Positions 54,331 through 64,000 of a DNA stretch of 64,000 nucleotides are shown here, one piece after another. The position numbers were made by a program, and so were the translations under genes. Origin of the DNA: Nemophila menziesii (Eukaryota; Streptophyta; Magnoliopsida; Boraginales; Hydrophyllaceae); contig JARWIR010000093.1 in NCBI GenBank assembly GCA_029959085.1, positions 1,240,001 through 1,304,000 of the forward strand. Direction: 5' to 3'. Under the pieces are notes generated by a model. That model was given only the letters and a program-made list of their open reading frames with translations. It had not been told where the DNA came from and ran no database searches. Position 1 is the stretch's first letter. Each line of letters opens with the position of its first letter.

Positions 54331-57300
54331 ATGGCTTCGGGTATGGATAAGAGTTGGATCATCACGAAGGATTATTATATGGAAAAATATATTTTTGGGG
54401 TTTTGGCTTTTATCGAATTTGCTAAGGAAAAGATGATTATAATGGCTACATGTCTTGCCCATGTACTAATTGTAATAATTACTGTCGATTACCCACCCAA
54501 ACGGTTAGGGTCCACCTTCTAAAGGCCGGGTTTAAGCATACATATCAAGTTTGGACAAAACACAGCGAGCAGTTGGTAATTCCCGAAGCAATTCAAGTGC
54601 CAAATCTAGAAAATGAAATACATGATGTTTATGACGATGTGAGACACAATTACGATGTTGGTGGACATCCGGGTGATACCGAAATGAGAGCCGCACATCT
54701 TCCAAGTCAGAGCAGTTTTGAAATATTGTTCAACGAATTGGAGACATAATTATATCCTGGTTGTACAGCGATGAGGTCCTTGAATTTCATTGCCAAGCTT
54801 ATGCACGTAAAAGTAAAGAACAAGTGGACTAACACATCATCCACCGATCTATTGGACTTGGTTGGTCGTATTTTTCCCAAACCTCACAATTTGCCCGATT
54901 CTTATGAAGCATGCAACAAGAAGTTGAAAAGTTTGGGTATGGGGTATATCACTATCGATGTCTGTTTGAACGATTGTGCCATTTGTTACAAAGAGAATGA
55001 ATTCCTCGACAAGTGTCCAGTTTGTAGTGAATCAAGATGGGACTCAAAGAAGGGTCAGAAAGTACCGCATAAGAAGCTTTGTTACTTTCCGATTGCCCCG
55101 AGATTGCAGCGACTATACGCTTCGAAGCACACCGCTGAAGACATGATATGGCACCATACCGGAAAGAGTACTGATCTAGATGTGTTACGTCATCCAGTTG
55201 ACGGTGATAGCTGGAAACGATTTGCAGAATTACATCTAGAGTTTGCCAGTGAACCTCGAAATGTATATTTAGGCTTGGGTATCGATGGTTTTTGTCCGTT
55301 TTCTATGCAGAACAACTCGTATAGTATGTCGCCTGTTATATTGACCGTCTACAACTTTCCACCGTGGGTATGCATGAAGGAAACCACATTTCAGCTTTGT
55401 TTGTTGATTGCGGGTCCCCGCTCACCCGGAAAGGACATGGATGTCTTTCTCCGCCTTGTCATAGATGAGTTAGACATGTTGTAGGAAACAAGGACACTAA
55501 CGTATGATGCCCATACGAAGCAAGAGTTTACTATGAATGTTTGTTTGTTGTCCACGACCAATGATTACCCCGCTCGGTCATACACTTCAGGATGGTAGGG
55601 TTAAGGTTACATGGCTTGCCCAGAATGCATGGATTCTACTCCTTCGTTGAAGGTGAAAAAAGGTGTGCTTCATTTTGATCATAGACGTTGGTTACCTATT
55701 AGGCATCGATTTAGAAAAGACAGAGGTTTGTACTCGGCTGCCGATAACAGGGGCCCACCGAGGAAACATAGTGCGGCCGATATTCAGACACAGTTGAATG
55801 GGTTGCCTATTGTGTTACCAAGTAAACACAAGGAATTTGGGGGCAAGGCGACGAAGAAAACAGGTCCTCGTGAGTCCAACTGGAATAAAAAGAGTATTTT
55901 TATCGTTTACCTTATTGGTGGGAAAATTTGTTAAAACATAACATCGATGTAATGCATTGGGAGAAGAATGTGTGCGACAGTTTACTTGGTACAGTTATAG
56001 GACTTGATGGGAAAATTAACAAAGATAACGCGAAGGTGCGAGCGGGTCTCCAGGAAATGAACATCAGGAAAAAGTTGTGGTTGACATCAAGAGGAGGTAA
56101 AGCGAGGAAAGTATACGTTGTCAACAGATAAGCGGAATTTTTTTCTTCAGTGGTTACATGCACAGAGGTTTCCCGATGGTTTCGCGTCTAGTCTGAGGAA
56201 TAATGTTCAAGTTGATACGGGAAAGATTATTAAAATGAAATCGCATGATTGTCACGTTATGATGCAGTATATTTTTGTTTGTTGTCTCCCCGGTGATGTC
56301 TCCCTTTGTGTTCTATATTTATATGCTTAGGAGACATCAAATTAGGTGAATTATGAACTAATATGATAGACTTTTAATGATTATTTGCTATATTTCAATT
56401 TCACTCCTTGGAAATTAGTATTTTTGGATTTATTAAGCTTTTGTGCGTAATATGGTTTATTTTTAGTGAAAATTTGATAGGTTTGGAATGCTATCAAGGA
56501 GGGGAATCGTGGATTAAAGTCATAGATTGTGTAAAGAAGTCAAAGGCGTGAAGAAATATTCCGTAGAGTTGATTTAGGAAACTGCAAATTTGGAAAGCTG
56601 CTGAAGATTGATGATTTTGAACCACTTAGACGAGGATTCAGCAGTTGACTTGTGAATAAATTAGATTCCTTATTGAGTTATAGAGATTTAGCAAGTTGAA
56701 CGGATCAATTCCGAGTTATATTGAGAAAGTTACAGCCGTTTCAGTGAAGGGTGTACCGCAGTTACGGGATTTTGGGCTTGAAAAGTGGACTTGGGCTTGT
56801 AATATTTGTTTATTATTTTAATTAAATTAAAAGCCCTAGTCCGAATTTATTAGTATAAATAGGCATTTAGACTTTATTTTTAAACACAATTCACTTTATA
56901 CAAAGTCAGAGCATCAGAGAAGAAGTAGAAGCAAGGAAGAGAAGAAACTTTACGCCGGAGAAATTCAACTTCTCCAATTCGCAGCCGAATCAACTCCTCA
57001 ATTAGGTTTATTATCTTTTATTCTGTAAAACAATTATGAATTCCTTTAATTTTAATTTCTTAGTTTCCGCAATTATGAGCTAAATTCATACAGTACTTGA
57101 GAACGCATTAATGGGTTAAGCCCCAATTCATTTCATTTCATGTTTTTGGTTTTGGGATTATTATAATTGAAATCGAATTGGGCAATTAGTATTTTTCCTT
57201 AATTTGCATTATTCAACTATTATTGAAGTCATGAATCAACAATAGGATATAGTATTTAGGCTATTCCATATAGTGGCATATGGATCACCTTGACGGTGGG

Positions 57301-58350
57301 TCTAGGTATGGACATAATTAATGAATGTAGGATAGAAATTATTGACATTGACATGCTTAATTAACCCTATGGCCAATTGGGTAATTAGAACTTAGTCATT
57401 CGAAGGTGGACTATAATCACCCTGACGGGGTTTGTAGCACCTAAGAATAGCTCCTTAGTCCACCCTGGCGGGGGTAAGGAGAATTTCGAATCCCAACCAC
57501 TATTATTTACCAATTCGTCCCTTAAACAATACATGGAATGAATATATTTAGGTGAAACCCTAGCGTTACTCAAGTACTATCTCTCTCTCGCGTTTACTCA
57601 ATTTTTACTTGCGTCTAGCTTAGTTGCATTATTTATTTAGTACTTTAATTTAATTGCATTTTAGTATTTAATCAAATACAAAACAAACATCTACTCCATT
57701 TACTTTTCCTAGTATTTAAACAACTATTTCACTTACTACATAACATCTCAGTCTTATCCAATCCGTCCCTAAGATCGAACACTCATAACCGGATATTACT
57801 TGGACGACCCGTACACTTGCGGTATGTGTCTTGCCTTTTTAGGTGTGTTTATTAGAACACACAAGGAGACACCACCCGGTCTTATAGAGGATAAACCGAT
57901 ATACGATGCGATTATTGGGTTAGCTGACGTGTTTAAAGTCGTTTGTAACAAGCATCTGAGTAGGAAAGAGTTGGAAGCCGGTAAGGCGGGAGTTGTTGAA
58001 GTGATGTGCAAACAAGAAATGGTCTTACCTCCCGCAATTTTTGATATAATTACCCACTTGGTGATACACTTATACGATGAAGCATTACTAAGGGGACGGT
58101 TCAAATGCGGTGGATGTACCCATTTGAAAGGTACTTGAAAAAGTTGAAAGAGTATATTCGAAACCCGGCTAGACCAGAGGGTTCAATAGCCAAGGGTTAC
58201 GTGGCGGAAGAGACGTTGACCTTCATTTCACGGTATCTTAGTGAAGAAATAACAAAGTTCAACGATCCAGGTAGATACAACAAACCATTGTCGAAACCAA
58301 AAGAGTTATCCGTCTTCAAGTCTTAGTGTACTCCAGTTGGCAAGAAAGAG
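54331..58350 (+). pseudogene. TNP2-type CACTA transposase, broken
   Basis: Order of the pieces: 54331-54749, transposase-associated domain (MDKSWIITKDYYMEKYIFGV, then CPCTNCNNY after a +1 shift near 54440); 54771-55484, core with YPGCTAMRS upstream and LLDLVGRIFPKPHNLPDSY, CPVCSESRW, PIAPRLQRLYASKHTA, HPVDGDSWKRF and LIAGPRSPGKDMDVF; 55611-56293, ECMDSTPSLKVKKGVLHFDH to KSHDCHVMMQY; then, beyond the solo LTR, 57880-58350, IYDAIIGLADVFKVVCNKHL to RGRFKCGGCT and WMYPFERYLKKLK with RPEGSIAKGYVAEETLTFIS, the DUF4218-like part. The two sides of the LTR join in frame. Several stops and shifts (54749, 55484, 55598, 55934 and others) make it non-functional. Its role was excision and insertion of CACTA elements. 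Confidence 0.82.
56294..57874 (+). mobile_element. Gypsy solo LTR inserted in the CACTA transposase
   Basis: Begins TGATGTCTCCCTTTGTG and ends ACACAAGGAGACACCA, with the perfect 5-bp duplication CCCGG (56289-56293 and 57875-57879). It is related to the LTR of the 43.3 kb element in opposite orientation: CCCTGACGGGG and GGGTAATTAG boxes correspond. No internal part remains. Confidence 0.87.
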
Positions 58351-58360
58351 TCTGGGAAAT

Positions 58361-58620
58361 TGACTGAGCATACCCGGATCGGGTCTAAATTTGATATTCT
58401 GGATCTCTGGAGGACGGTAACCGATTGGTTGAACATGAAACGGTACATGAAGACCAGGGAGGTCTTGCTCTACTCGATTCTGTTGATTATTCTGCCCATT
58501 ACCTCCTCCTAAAGGATGTTGTTGTTGTACACCAGGTGGAATAAATGCTGGAGGTCCTCCTGGTGCAAAGTAAACTAACTCCAGATCATTATCTTGTATG
58601 TCTGCCATAGCTCTTCTCAA
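58361..58620 (-). pseudogene. Gag N-terminal fragment of a Gypsy element
   Basis: Reads MRRAMADIQDNDLELVYFAP and then PEIQNIKFRPDPGMLSQF, which corresponds to PDINVPKFRPDPGMIAQF in the 936-aa protein. Similarity stops there, at the junction with CACTA DNA. Confidence 0.75.
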
Positions 58621-58831
58621 GGCTCTTTTCTCACGAATTCGTTTATTTTAAGATCTGAAGCTCCTCTCAGGCTCCGGTAACGGAGGCCAAGAATTAAACA
58701 CTGTGAAACCTGAAAAAGACTAAAGCAAACCACAAGCGTAAATCTGGAAAAATAAAACTAAAAACTGAAAATAAAAACTAATTAAAAACTACTACTCGAA
58801 ATAGATAACCCACACGCTAACGAGACACAAG

Positions 58832-58849
58832 TCCCTGGCAGCGGCGCCA
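58832..58849 (-). promoter_or_regulatory. Primer binding site of the truncated Gypsy copy
   Basis: TGGCGCCGCTGCCAGGGA on the minus strand, one base different from that of the 43.3 kb element. Confidence 0.8.
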
Positions 58850-58855
58850 AAAACT

Positions 58856-60385
58856 TGGTGTCGCCTACGGTGTGATAAAAATATGATAAAATAAAGTCTA
58901 GAAAACTACGCACTCTCACCCTAGACAGGCACAGTACTGCAAGTATTACAGAACGTATGCAAGTTTTAGTTGATAAGTTGAGTTCGTTCTCAGGGACTTA
59001 AGTGTGTTATACGAGTAGGTAACAATAACGAGTAAGCAATAATTAACTAAAAGACAGAAAATAAATAGAGATTGAATTTCGAAAATAATTAATTAAACTA
59101 AGAAATTAAAAGACAATAAAATAAATAAATAAGAATATGAGATGAGAGATATAGCTTAGGTTTTGCTAGTATGCACTAATCCTTCTAATTCTATTACAAA
59201 TCTAGTTAATAAGGGAGAATATTAGCTCTTGGTATACTTAGTCAGGATTCTAAATTCCCATACCTTAGACCTTGAGAGCGACTAAGGGGGCTACAGCACA
59301 ACCAAGACGTGGTTACACTCTTAGAGTTATCAAGCGCTACCAAGGCTCTAAGCAAACGCAACAATCAATTGGTGATGTGGTGTTTAAAGCAAACCTTAAT
59401 GACTATCTAGTTAGAATCATGTTTTGTCAGAACTAATATCGACACTAGACATTATGTGGTGGTTCAATAGTTAAACACCCAATTAAGGAGACCATCTAAC
59501 TACTATTAAAACAATCCTAAAGTGACCAGTTCTAGGAAAGACAATAAATCAGAACACATAAACAAACATTAAGTAAGAAGCTAATATCAAATTAAAACAT
59601 GTAATTCCCAAAGAACTTAGTTAGAAGAATTAGAATTCATAGATTATACATTATGCAAAACCCAAGCTATGGGGAGTTTAGTTCATACCTGATGGAAATA
59701 AACTAAAAGAAATTACTAAAGACATCATCTTGCTCTCTACAATGACTAAGAAATAATTATAAGGTTTTGAACTAAGCAAGGATGATTTACAAGTGATATA
59801 AGGGTGTATTTATAGGTGTTTAGAAGACCTAATTCGTTTTCTTGAGTAAGAGATAAAGTATTGGACTCCTAGCCCAACTCAAATTCGTATGGAAATAAAG
59901 ATAAACACTGCTGGACCGTTTTGAGCATATCTTCTTCGTTATTGGTCGGTTTGAGCTCCATAAGATACCAAAAGAATCCTCATAGAATTATCTATGTCCC
60001 TATGAAAGGAAATTACCAAAATCGTCCTATTTCTTGGGGGTAAATAACACTTCTTTAGGCGTGTACTGCAGAATCCCAGATTTAGGCAGCTTTTCCTTTT
60101 CCATCTTTTTAGCTTTTGTTTCCTTATCTCCAATTACCATGCTAATCTCTTTCCATAAGTTGTAGTCTTTGACTTGGACTCTAATTAATCTCCATAATTA
60201 TATTTAAAGCTTCACACTAAAATAAACAATTAAACCCGATATGCTCTAAAAATATTATTTTACTAAACCAAGACTCAAAATAGGAAAGTGCACTATTTCT
60301 CAAGAAAATCGACATTTATGACTTCTAAATCACTAAAAATGATGTCTCATCCTAATATAAATCTATCACAAATGAGGAGACATCA
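58856..60385 (-). repeat. 5' LTR of the truncated Gypsy copy
   Basis: Plus-strand TGGTGTCGCCTACGG to GGAGACATCA, 1530 bp. It provides the empty-site comparison for the SINE at 34669-34920. Confidence 0.8.
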
Positions 60386-61408
60386 AATATTTTATATCCT
60401 TCTCAGCCCCTTCTAGCCTTTCTAAAGCCTTCTATTTAGCCACGTTATAAGCCAAATCCCTTTAGATTATAGGACTTTTCCATATGACCCGCACTCGAAT
60501 CGTGATGCACAGACAGTTATTTTAGAGCTTGAGTTTGGGGTGGTGGGTCCACCATTATGGGAATTATTATTGGGTTGGGAATTTTGAGCTTATTAATTGT
60601 GCTATGTTATTATATTGATGATGATTCACATGTTTATATTGTAACCCTTTGCCGGGGTAATAGTGAATGAAAAAGAAGCTACGAGCTAAAGTTATGAAAA
60701 GGCATAATTTATGAAAAAATAGCGTGATATCTCGAACATTAAAAAAAGAGTCATAGCTATACAAAAGAAAAAAAATGATTTTAAAAGAATATATATTCGG
60801 ACCGGCAAAGAGGAATTTTTATGTGAACATCTTATGCTTTAATTGGGTTATTGGGGATGCTACTTTGTGCATCAAGAATTCATTGGGTTGAGTGAGAAAC
60901 GTTTTATGAGAGTAACTCAAGCTCTAGGGCGATTCGTTGATGGCTAGTGAGGAGAGAGCCAAAAGCTCACTCTAAATTATCCAAATATACTATCATACCG
61001 TCCCTAAGCTAAATTACAACCTTAAAGACCTTTTGATTCTTTGTTATGTAATCGAGAAGTGATTAAGCCAATAGAGAGTAGTTAAATGGATCTTTGGATA
61101 CTAGTGAAAGTTCGATGAACAATCTATAGCTTCCTTGGTGAACTGAGTAAAGTCCCAATCCTTCTTACATTGCGAAACTAATTTGATCTTGAATTCAAAC
61201 CGTGTTAACTATGGATATGAGAAGTGTACATGTATGTAGTTTATGAATATTACTGCATGAAATTTTCTGATTAGTTGCTTTATGTCTATTCTATATATTC
61301 TGCTATGTTCTTCCCATTGTGTTAAAATTACCTAGGTGTGAATTTAAAGGCTTCCCTTTGTTTTTATCTTTATTGTATCGGGACGATACAACTTTGAGTT
61401 GGGACTCT

Positions 61409-63083
61409 AGATGTCTAGTCGATTTTCTTGAGAAATACTACACTTTCCTATTTCTAGTCTTGATTTAGTAAATTATTATTTTTAGAGCATATTGGGTTTA
61501 ATTATTTATTTAGTGTGAAGCTTTAAAGATAATTATGGAGATTAATTAGAGTCCAAGTCAAATACTAAGAGAAAAGGAAAGAAGATTAGCATGGAAATTG
61601 GAGATAAGGAAAGAAAAGATAAAATATGGAAAAGGAAAAGTTGCCATAAATCTGAATTTCACCACCCACGACCACGAGCTTATATCTCAAAATCGGTGGG
61701 GAATTTAGAGAAACAGTCAAGAGAAAAGTTAAATATCTTTCTGAGACGATTAATTTCGACTACTCATACGCGTCAAACGATAATAATTGAAACATGTTAG
61801 GAACAAAACAAAAACGGGTCTGATTTCATGTTTTAGGGTTACGAATTTGAGTTGGGCTAGGAGTCCACTACATACCTTCTCTCCTTCAAGAAAACGAATT
61901 AGGGCTTCTATACACCTATAAATACACCCTTATATCACTTGTAAATCATCCTTGCCTCATAGTAATTAGTCTTTAGGTTTATTATCATCAGAATTATTGT
62001 AGAGAGCAAGATGAAGTCTTCTATTATTTCTTTTAGTTTATTTCCTTCAGGTATGAACTAATTTTCCCATAGCTTGGGTTTTGCATCATGTATAATCTAT
62101 GAATTATATTTTCTTTCTATCTAAGTTTCTTTGGAAATTACATGTTTTAATCTGATATTAGCTTCTTACCTATATATTTGTTTATGTGTTTTGATTTAAT
62201 GACTGTTCTCTTTGTGGTGCGCAACGTTTAGGATTAGAGTAATGATATATGTCACCCCTTTTCATGTCACCATTTTATCACCCTTCTATATATATGTTTT
62301 GATTTCCTTGAATAGAAGATAGAGAAAAATTAAATAGGATAGAGAAATCAATTCATTGGTACACATAGGCATACACGTAGGAAGTGATAAAAGAGTGATA
62401 CAAAAAGGGTGACAGATATCATTACTCTTAGGATTACCTTAATAATAGTTAGATGATCACCTTAGCTGGGTGTCTAATTATTGAAACACCACATAACGTC
62501 TAGTGTCGATATTGGTCTTGACAACACTAATTCTTACTAGATAGTCATTAGGGTATAATTTAATCACTATCACCATGTTTGGAAATTGATTGCTTAGGAA
62601 CCTAGTGGCGTAGGAAAACCCTATTTAAACCAGCCTCATGGTGTGTCCGTAGCCCCCTTAGTCGCTCTCAAGGTCTAAGGTATGGGAGTTTAGAATCCTG
62701 ACTAAGTATCTAAGAGATAATTATCTCCCTTATTAACAAGATTTGATAGAAAGAATTAGAAGGATTAGTGCATACTAGCAAAACCTAAGCTATACTTCTC
62801 ATCTTATATTTCTTATATTTTAATTTATTGTCTTTTATTTTTCCTTAGTTTAATTTAATATCTCGAATTATTCCCTTTATTTGCTGTCTTTTAATTAATT
62901 ACTCCTCACTCGTTATTATTTACCCATTCGTTTAACACACTAAGTCTCTGAGAACGAATCTAACTTATCATTAAAACTTGCATACGTCCTGTAATACTTG
63001 CAGTACCGTGCTTGTCTAGGGTGAAAGTGCATTGTTTTCTGGCTTATATTTATCTTATTTTTATCACACCCTAGGCTTCACCA
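61409..63083 (+). repeat. 3' LTR of the Gypsy copy, with a 5' deletion
   Basis: Starts AGATGTCTAGTCGATTTTC: relative to the 58856-60385 LTR about 70 bases just inside the terminus are missing (the usual TGATGTCTCC joins directly to GTCGATTTTC). It ends CACACCCTAGGCTTCACCA. A 191-bp MITE is nested at 62237-62427. Confidence 0.75.
62237..62427. mobile_element. Mutator-like MITE with 9-bp target duplication
   Basis: Both ends read GAGTAATGATAT(A/C)TGTCACC inwards (20 of 21 bases match) and are flanked by perfect TTAGGATTA (62228-62236 and 62428-62436). The 9-bp duplication indicates a Mutator-type transposase. The empty site is visible in the related LTR near 59515 (reverse complement CTTTAGGATTGTTTTAATAG). 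Confidence 0.85.
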
Positions 63084-63852
63084 GTAAGAACCATGTGAGA
63101 AATTAGAAAACATTAGTACATGCATAATATGTGAGATGGAAATAGTCTTACAAATGCGTGAAGAATATGGGTGATACGATTTAAAACCAGAATTGTTGGC
63201 TAATCGAGCCGATCATAAACCAGTTACTCACTCTATATCAAATTATTTGTCCACTTGGCTTTTCACACAAATTAAGGAATGTAATCATTACACTTTTTAT
63301 TACAAAACTACCATTCATAGAGTATTTTTTTTAAAATTTGAATTGGAGATATAATTTCTAATTTTTTTAATAAAAGTGTAATAGTGGATAAAAAAGTGAA
63401 AAAGTGTTTTGATATTATAATTGAACAAATATTTTTAAAACTACATTTTTTATTAGTGGATAAACATTGTGAGACATATGGAGTATATAATTAAGGTGAA
63501 AACTGTTAAGTTATTATTTTAAAAAGTGTAACTAATAGTTAAAACTTGTTGATTATGGTTTTAGATATAAAATTAAATTGATTAACTGAAATAGTTTATT
63601 ATCATTTGTATATTTTTTTTATATTTTATAATTTTTATGTAAAATTGTATATTTTAATAACAAAATCAAGATTGAAATGTTAGTTTTAACCAATTAAGTA
63701 CAAATATCTAATGTATTAAAAAACTAACATAATTTATTATGAGTAATGTTACATACCACCCAATACACTATTCATGACGTGATGTGACTTGATGGAAGTA
63801 AATTATTAATCTATTTATTTTCTTGATTTGATTGATAACTTTATTCTATATT
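63084..63852. other. AT-rich intergenic DNA
   Basis: No gene recognised. GAGTAATGTTACATACCACC near 63740 resembles one end of the MITE type at 62237, but a matching second end was not found. Confidence 0.4.
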
Positions 63853-64000
63853 TTAGGGTTACGAATTTGAGTGGGGCTTGGACTCTTTTACTTGACCTCT
63901 ACTCCAAGATTTTGACCTAGCACCTATATATATATCAGTTTTAAACTTTAGAAAATCATCCATTGGCTGCATAAGCTTAATATACATATATAAATCATCA
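63853..64000 (+). mobile_element. Gypsy LTR fragment at the window edge
   Basis: TTTTAGGGTTACGAATTTGA and the following text (TATAAATA-like leader, AAATCATCC) parallel 61836-61955 within the 3' LTR, so another, diverged LTR piece starts here and runs off the window. Confidence 0.6.

Larger units (their letters stand above)
53278..58360 (+). mobile_element. CACTA (En/Spm) DNA transposon, 5' part, decayed
   Basis: Starts with the terminal motif CACTATTAGAAACAGC. The next 280 bases hold many GTCGTCGC / GCGACGA motifs in both directions, like the subterminal transposase-binding repeats of this superfamily. A TNP2-type transposase follows. The 3' half and its TAATAGTG end are missing: at about 58360 the sequence changes to a truncated Gypsy copy. 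A solo LTR (56294-57874) is nested in it. Confidence 0.82.
58361..60385 (-). mobile_element. Truncated Gypsy copy: 5' LTR, primer site and start of gag
   Basis: In minus-strand order: 5' LTR 60385 to 58856, primer binding site, then gag from 58620 to about 58361, where it breaks off and CACTA sequence begins. The LTR resembles that of the solo LTR at 33421 and the copy at 61409-63083 more than that of the 43.3 kb element. Confidence 0.75.
60386..63083 (+). mobile_element. 3' end of another Gypsy copy: internal region and 3' LTR
   Basis: 60386-61408 is the plus-strand counterpart of the 3' non-coding region of the 43.3 kb element (TAGCCACGTTATAAGCC, GAGCTTGAGTTTGGGGTGG, GAGGAGAGAGCCAAAAGCTC) and ends in a polypurine tract TTTGAGTTGGGACTCT. 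An LTR follows to 63083. The copy lacks everything upstream. It may be the target into which the opposite-facing truncated copy at 58361-60385 inserted. Confidence 0.7.

Overview
This is nuclear DNA of a flowering plant, most likely a eudicot: AT-rich, with spliced genes whose proteins read as close relatives of plant families and whose introns are short with GT-AG borders. About 40% of the window is visibly transposon-derived. The first 27 kb is gene-bearing euchromatin and the last 37 kb is almost wholly repeats. The species cannot be named from the sequence.

Genes, with models built by splicing by eye and frame-checked exon by exon: (1) a UDP-arabinose/UDP-xylose 4-epimerase of the MUR4/UXE type, 3139-4830 (+), 7 coding exons, 417 aa; (2) a divergent ribose-5-phosphate isomerase like plastid RPI4, 12564-14664 (-), 8 exons, 309 aa; (3) a subtilase of the SBT2 group, 21464-24879 (+), 8 exons, 853 aa, with a complete D/H/N/S catalytic set; (4) a short TFIIIB B''/BDP1-like SANT protein, 25032-26628 (-), 7 exons, 380 aa. 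They are independent genes of primary and cell-wall metabolism, extracellular proteolysis and Pol III transcription; nothing suggests they work together.

Mobile layer of the gene-rich part: a hAT MITE with 8-bp TSD (375-765), a long-inverted-repeat element split by a Copia solo LTR (6840-9465; LTR 7131-8746), a Mutator-like MITE inside an RPI4 intron, a MITE relic inside an SBT2 intron, and a scatter of 5'-truncated LINE 3' ends carrying an RNase H domain (9.7-10.1, 10.9-12.0, 18.1-18.7 and 20.5-21.1 kb), three of them with visible target-site duplications and one inserted into an older RNase H relic.

Repeat-rich part: a gag-only Copia-type element (TR-GAG-like, 27856-32405, LTRs nearly identical) sits inside a LINE relic; a Gypsy solo LTR (33421-35188) carries a tRNA-derived SINE; a hAT-type MITE (37549-38481) abuts a tandem array of about 165-bp monomers (38.49-53.28 kb) that has been split by an LTR fragment, an unidentified approx. 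0.5 kb segment and a recent 8.8 kb Gypsy/Athila-like element (43315-52141). That Gypsy element has lost RT, RNase H and the integrase core but keeps one 936-aa ORF. A CACTA (En/Spm) transposon begins at 53278 inside the array; its TNP2-type transposase is decayed and split by a solo LTR (56294-57874), and its far half is replaced by truncated Gypsy copies (58.36-63.08 kb), one with a Mutator-like MITE.

No CRISPR array, operon, tRNA or rRNA gene was seen. I found no undescribed defence or metabolic system; the most unusual items are the two non-autonomous LTR elements with intact gag ORFs, the satellite array, and the GC-rich palindromic repeat block in the Gypsy 3' region. All splice models and insertion boundaries come from reading the sequence and were not aligned by software.
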